Positions 60,508 through 64,000 of a DNA stretch of 64,000 bases are shown in pieces. The first letter of the stretch is position 1; the number at the start of each line of letters is the position of its first letter. A program made the position numbers and the translations under genes. The stretch is from Mycetohabitans sp. B8 (GTDB lineage: Bacteria > Pseudomonadota > Gammaproteobacteria > Burkholderiales > Burkholderiaceae), in NCBI RefSeq assembly GCF_021991875.1, contig NZ_JAHLKR010000008.1, positions 186,001 through 250,000 of the forward strand, written 5' to 3'. A model generated the notes under the pieces. That model was not told where the DNA came from. It searched no databases and saw only the letters and a list, made by a program, of their open reading frames with translations.

Positions 60508-63500
60508 TTAGACCCCGTGTTGGGTCTCGACCTGCTGCATCGGTTCCGTGGACTGCGGCGGCAACGGCTTGCGTTCACGGCCGCTGCGCAACGGCTCCTG
60601 GGCAGCTTGCGCGGCCTGCTGTGCCGCGCGCAGCTTGTCGGCATCGGTGTTGACCCATACCAGTCCGGCGGACTCCAGGATCGGTGCCAGCGTGTCGATC
60701 GACAGCGTGCCTGCCGACGAAGCCGTTGAGACGGGCGTGGCGACCGGAGCCGGTTCGTCGGCGTTGCGCGGTTGGGATGGCACTGCTTGCGCACCCGCCG
60801 GTGTGCTGCCGACGGCGGCTTGCCCATGGCCCGCTCCGGCGCGGCCGGTTACCGTGTCGTCTGATTGCACGGCCAGGACCTGAGCCGACGCAGCCGACGC
60901 GTGGGGGGGCGCTGGCATCGCCGATGTCGGCTCGTCTGGCCTCTGCGGGCTTACCGGTGTCGGTTCATCACCTCGTATCGGTGCCGGCTCGTCGCGTCGT
61001 ACCGGCGCTGATCCGAGCGGCTCCGGCTCCGCCGTCGCGGCGGTGGTCACCACCGTTGATGCCACCGACGGCTGAGGAAGGCGCGTTTGCTGCCGTGTGA
61101 CGTCGCCGGTGACGCTGGGGACTGTACCCAAGTCATGCGTCGGCTCGACGACTCGCGGCTGCGCCGCGACCGCAGCCGGTTGTGCGGGCGTGGCTACGGG
61201 CACCTGCGCCGTTTCCCGGTGTCCGCCAGCCTCGTCGGTTTCCCGCGGCGCGGGGGAGCGGGCCGCGGCGTGCTTGTCTGCCGCTCCTGATCCTGGCACT
61301 GGCGCGTACTCGTACTCGCGGGCCGTTACTGTGTCACCTGTCGTCGCGGCGGAGGTGCCAGACACGGCGTCCGGCCCAGTGGCGCCCGTTTCGCCTTCTC
61401 CTTCGGCCACGTCTGCGGCATGAGTTAGGTTGACGCCATCCTCGTCGCGTTCGCGGCGACCGCCGCGGCGTCCGCGCCGGCGGCGCCGCCGCTCCTCGCC
61501 ATCACGCCCGAGATCGGTTTCCGGTGCCGCGCTGGCACCCGGCGCCGCTGCCTGACCCTGTTCGACTCCCTGCTCGTCGTGCAGCGACTCGACCGGCGGC
61601 TGCTCGAGCTGCTTGCGCTCGCCACGATCAACGCGCTCGTGGCGTTCACCGCGTTCGCCCCGATCCGCACGCTCACCGCCACGCTCACCCCGATCCGCCC
61701 GTTCGCTTCGTTCGGCGCGCTCGCCCCGCGCCGCCTCGTTGCGGTCACGGCGCTCGCCGCGCTCGGTACGCTCGAAACGCGGTGGCCGTTCGGTGCGCGC
61801 CGGTTGCTCTGCGTCCACGCGGACATCGGCCTGCCGCTCCTGACGAGGGGCTCGCGTATCACGGGCGCTCCGCTCGTCCCGCGTATCGCGTTCATCGCGA
61901 CGCGGCCCACGGCCCGGTTGAGCATTGACGTCGCGTGGCGCCGCGTCACGGCTACCGGATTGCGGGCCGCGCCGATGGGACCGGTTGCGCTCCGAGCCTT
62001 GACGCGCCTCGCCGCCGGCACGTTCGCGCGCCGGCCTTGTCGGCGTGGCCTCGACGGTGGCCTGGGCCGGCGGGGCGGGAGGCTCGCCACTGAAGATGCG
62101 CTTGAGCCATCCGATGAATCCGACACTTGCCGCGGCCACCGCGGCTGCCGCGGCCGGTGCGCTCGATTGGGCTTGTGGCACCGGGCGTGGCGCGGCGCTG
62201 GGCGCCGGCATGTCCCGCGTAATGCCCTTGACGGCGGCTTCCTGCTTCGGCTTCGTGTCGCCGTCGCGCTTGCTGTAGCCGGTTTCCGATTCCAGCTCGC
62301 GCGCCGCTTCTTCGGCCATGCGCCACGACGCGCGCGGCTCGTCGAGTCGCACGTCGTCATGCCGCAGCCGCTCGAGCTTGTAGTGCGGCGTCTCGAGGTG
62401 CTTATTAGGAATCAGCACCACGTTGACCTTGAAACGCGATTCGATCTTATTGATTTCCTGGCGTTTTTCGTTCAACAGGAAGGCGGTCACCTCGACCGGC
62501 ACCTGGCAATAGATTGCCGCGGTGTGCTCCTTCATCGCTTCTTCTTGAATGATCCGCAGCACTTGCAGCGCGGACGATTCGGTGTCGCGGATGTGGCCGG
62601 TGCCGTTGCAGCGCGGACAGGTCACATGGCTGCCCTCGGACAGCGCCGGACGCAGCCGCTGACGCGACAGCTCCATCAGGCCGAAGCGGGAGATCTTGCC
62701 CATCTGGACCCGGGCGCGGTCGTGCTTAAGCGCGTCCTTGAGCCGTTGCTCGACTTCACGTTGGCTCTTGGTCGCCTCCATGTCGATGAAGTCGATCACG
62801 ATCAGCCCACCCAAGTCGCGCAGCCGCAACTGGCGCGCCACTTCATCGGCCGCCTCCAGGTTCGTGCGCAGCGCTGTTTCCTCGATGTCGGCGCCCTTAG
62901 TCGCCCGGGCCGAGTTCACGTCGATGGCCACCAACGCTTCCGTGTGGTCGATCACGACGGCGCCGCCGGAGGGCAGTGGCACGGTGCGGGAATAGGCGGT
63001 CTCGATTTGGTGCTCGATTTGGAACCGGGAGAACAACGGCACGTCATCATGGTAGCGCTTGACCTTGCCGAGATTGTCCGGCATCACCACTTCCATGAAC
63101 GCGCGAGCCTGATCGTGGATATCCTGTGTATCGATCAAGATCTCGCCGATGTCGGGCTGGAAGTAATCCCGGATCGCGCGGATCACTAAGCTCGATTCCA
63201 GATAGATCAACAGTGGCCCGCGCGTGCCGTTCGCCGCTGCCTCGATCGCACGCCACAATTGCAACAGGTAGTTCAAGTCCCACTGCAGCTCTTCGGCGCA
63301 GCGACCGATGCCCGCGGTGCGTGCGATCATGCTCATACCGTCCGGCAATTCGAGCTGCGCCATCGTTTCGCGCAATTCCTGCCGGTCATCGCCCTCGATG
63401 CGTCGCGACACGCCGCCGCCGCGTGGATTATTGGGCATCAGCACCAGGTAGCGGCCGGCCAACGAGATGAACGTGGTCAGTGCAGCGCCCTTGTTGCCGC

Positions 63501-63822
63501 GCTCCTCCTTTTCGACCTGGACGATGAGTTCCTGGCCTTCGTGCAGCGCGTCCTGAATGCGCGCGGAGCGTATTTCGACGCCATCCTTAAAATACTGTCG
63601 GGCGACCTCCTTGAATGGCAGAAAACCATGACGATCCTCGCCATAGTTGACGAAGCACGCCTCGAGCGACGGCTCGATCCGCGTGACGACGCCTTTGTAG
63701 ATATTGCCTTTACGCTGTTCGCGCCCGGCGGTTTCGATATCGATGTCGATCAGCTTCTGCCCATCGACGATCGCCACGCGCAGCTCTTCCTGCTGCGTCG
63801 CGTTGAACAACATGCGTTTCAT
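60508..63822 (-). CDS. rne: Ribonuclease E
   Basis: Endoribonuclease and degradosome scaffold, 1104 aa. N-terminal half: start [23 protein letters not shown]1 domain (about 36-118), DNase-I-like catalytic part with [13 protein letters not shown] and [11 protein letters not shown] for Mg2+, and the Zn-link [12 protein letters not shown] near residue 405. The C-terminal half (from about 540) is disordered. It includes an Arg/Glu/Asp-rich block of RGERxxR-like repeats (about 650-760, likely RNA-binding), [17 protein letters not shown], and a Pro/Ala/Thr-rich tail. 63823-64000 upstream contains no gene. Confidence 0.96.
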   Translation of the reverse strand: MKRMLFNATQQEELRVAIVDGQKLIDIDIETAGREQRKGNIYKGVVTRIEPSLEACFVNYGEDRHGFLPFKEVARQYFKDGVEIRSARIQDALHEGQELIVQVEKEERGNKGAALTTFISLAGRYLVLMPNNPRGGGVSRRIEGDDRQELRETMAQLELPDGMSMIARTAGIGRCAEELQWDLNYLLQLWRAIEAAANGTRGPLLIYLESSLVIRAIRDYFQPDIGEILIDTQDIHDQARAFMEVVMPDNLGKVKRYHDDVPLFSRFQIEHQIETAYSRTVPLPSGGAVVIDHTEALVAIDVNSARATKGADIEETALRTNLEAADEVARQLRLRDLGGLIVIDFIDMEATKSQREVEQRLKDALKHDRARVQMGKISRFGLMELSRQRLRPALSEGSHVTCPRCNGTGHIRDTESSALQVLRIIQEEAMKEHTAAIYCQVPVEVTAFLLNEKRQEINKIESRFKVNVVLIPNKHLETPHYKLERLRHDDVRLDEPRASWRMAEEAARELESETGYSKRDGDTKPKQEAAVKGITRDMPAPSAAPRPVPQAQSSAPAAAAAVAAASVGFIGWLKRIFSGEPPAPPAQATVEATPTRPARERAGGEARQGSERNRSHRRGPQSGSRDAAPRDVNAQPGRGPRRDERDTRDERSARDTRAPRQERQADVRVDAEQPARTERPPRFERTERGERRDRNEAARGERAERSERADRGERGGERADRGERGERHERVDRGERKQLEQPPVESLHDEQGVEQGQAAAPGASAAPETDLGRDGEERRRRRRGRRGGRRERDEDGVNLTHAADVAEGEGETGATGPDAVSGTSAATTGDTVTAREYEYAPVPGSGAADKHAAARSPAPRETDEAGGHRETAQVPVATPAQPAAVAAQPRVVEPTHDLGTVPSVTGDVTRQQTRLPQPSVASTVVTTAATAEPEPLGSAPVRRDEPAPIRGDEPTPVSPQRPDEPTSAMPAPPHASAASAQVLAVQSDDTVTGRAGAGHGQAAVGSTPAGAQAVPSQPRNADEPAPVATPVSTASSAGTLSIDTLAPILESAGLVWVNTDADKLRAAQQAAQAAQEPLRSGRERKPLPPQSTEPMQQVETQHGV

Positions 63823-64000
63823 TGAACGGCTCCAGTGCGGCTGCGCGTCCCGCCACGGTCCAGAGTAGAACCGGAACGGGCAGCGGCGCGCCGCCTCTTT
63901 TTGTCAAAAAAAGCACGCTGGAGCGGGAAACTCTGGCTGGGGAGAATTGCCTTGACCGGAACGCGCGCCAACCAAGGCGCGGCGTGCCGCGGGCACCTGC

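Noticed and set aside
61579-63189. Plus-strand open frame of 536 codons opposite rne
   Set aside because: Antisense to the conserved RNase E catalytic region; no family features of its own.
63841-64000. TTGACA on the minus strand at 63902-63907 as an rne promoter
   Set aside because: No -10-like hexamer at 16-18 bp; the match alone is not enough.

Overview
This window is a G+C-rich, gene-dense chromosomal segment from a beta-proteobacterium of the Burkholderiaceae. The evidence is gene order and protein character: ompA-ubiG-gph, gyrA-serC-pheA-tyrA-aroA-cmk-rpsA-ihfB-lapA-lapB-ugd-hldA-hldD-cysM, rpsP-rimM-trmD-rplS, and the DadA/Lrp pair. Several accessory genes are decayed while the essential core is intact. 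This suggests a host-associated lineage with a shrinking genome. A Mycetohabitans (former Burkholderia rhizoxinica group) endosymbiont would fit, but the species is an inference.

Layout. 1-2283 (minus): phosphoglycolate phosphatase (cut by the window edge), UbiG and an OmpA-type porin with an unusual repetitive tail. 2863-20844 (plus): gyrA, a DUF2059 protein, the serine/aromatic amino-acid block with hisC reduced to a stub, the cmk-rpsA-ihfB translation/nucleoid block, lapAB, then the sugar-nucleotide and heptose genes (ugd, hldA, hldD), a ComEA-like protein and cysM. 20847-31084: lytic transglycosylase, histone-deacetylase-like hydrolase, metNIQ methionine importer, etfBA with two operator-like palindromes upstream, and divergent dadA/Lrp. 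31467-33773: the rpsP-rimM-trmD-rplS operon. 33836-47723: housekeeping and envelope genes (Nudix hydrolase, CobD-like protein, rsgA, M48 protease, orn, mog, darP, pmbA, folA, thyA, fumC, phospholipase-D lipoprotein, MATE exporter). 48030-50540: a small accessory zone beside tRNA-Asn, with an internally deleted creA and a frameshifted ImmA/IrrE-type peptidase gene, then fdxA. 50800-56888: pncB, a wrecked lutC, an NhaD-type antiporter, an amputated D-2-hydroxyacid dehydrogenase, rmuC, a dead GNAT gene and a small membrane protein. 57109-63822 (minus): moeA, mobA, moaA and rne.

How the genes work together. serC, pheA, tyrA and aroA serve serine and aromatic amino-acid synthesis. lapAB, ugd, hldA and hldD serve LPS assembly. 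rpsP-trmD-rimM-rplS and rpsA serve ribosome function. mog, moeA, mobA and moaA make the molybdenum cofactor. folA and thyA form the thymidylate cycle.

I found no new multi-gene defence or biosynthetic system. The most interesting signals are (i) at least six independent gene-death events that can be read base by base, (ii) an eight-unit 20/21-bp tandem array that begins in the last codons of moeA, (iii) a heptapeptide-repeat extension on OmpA, (iv) an 18-bp repeat array and paired palindromic operators before etfBA, and (v) a remnant island between creA and tRNA-Asn.
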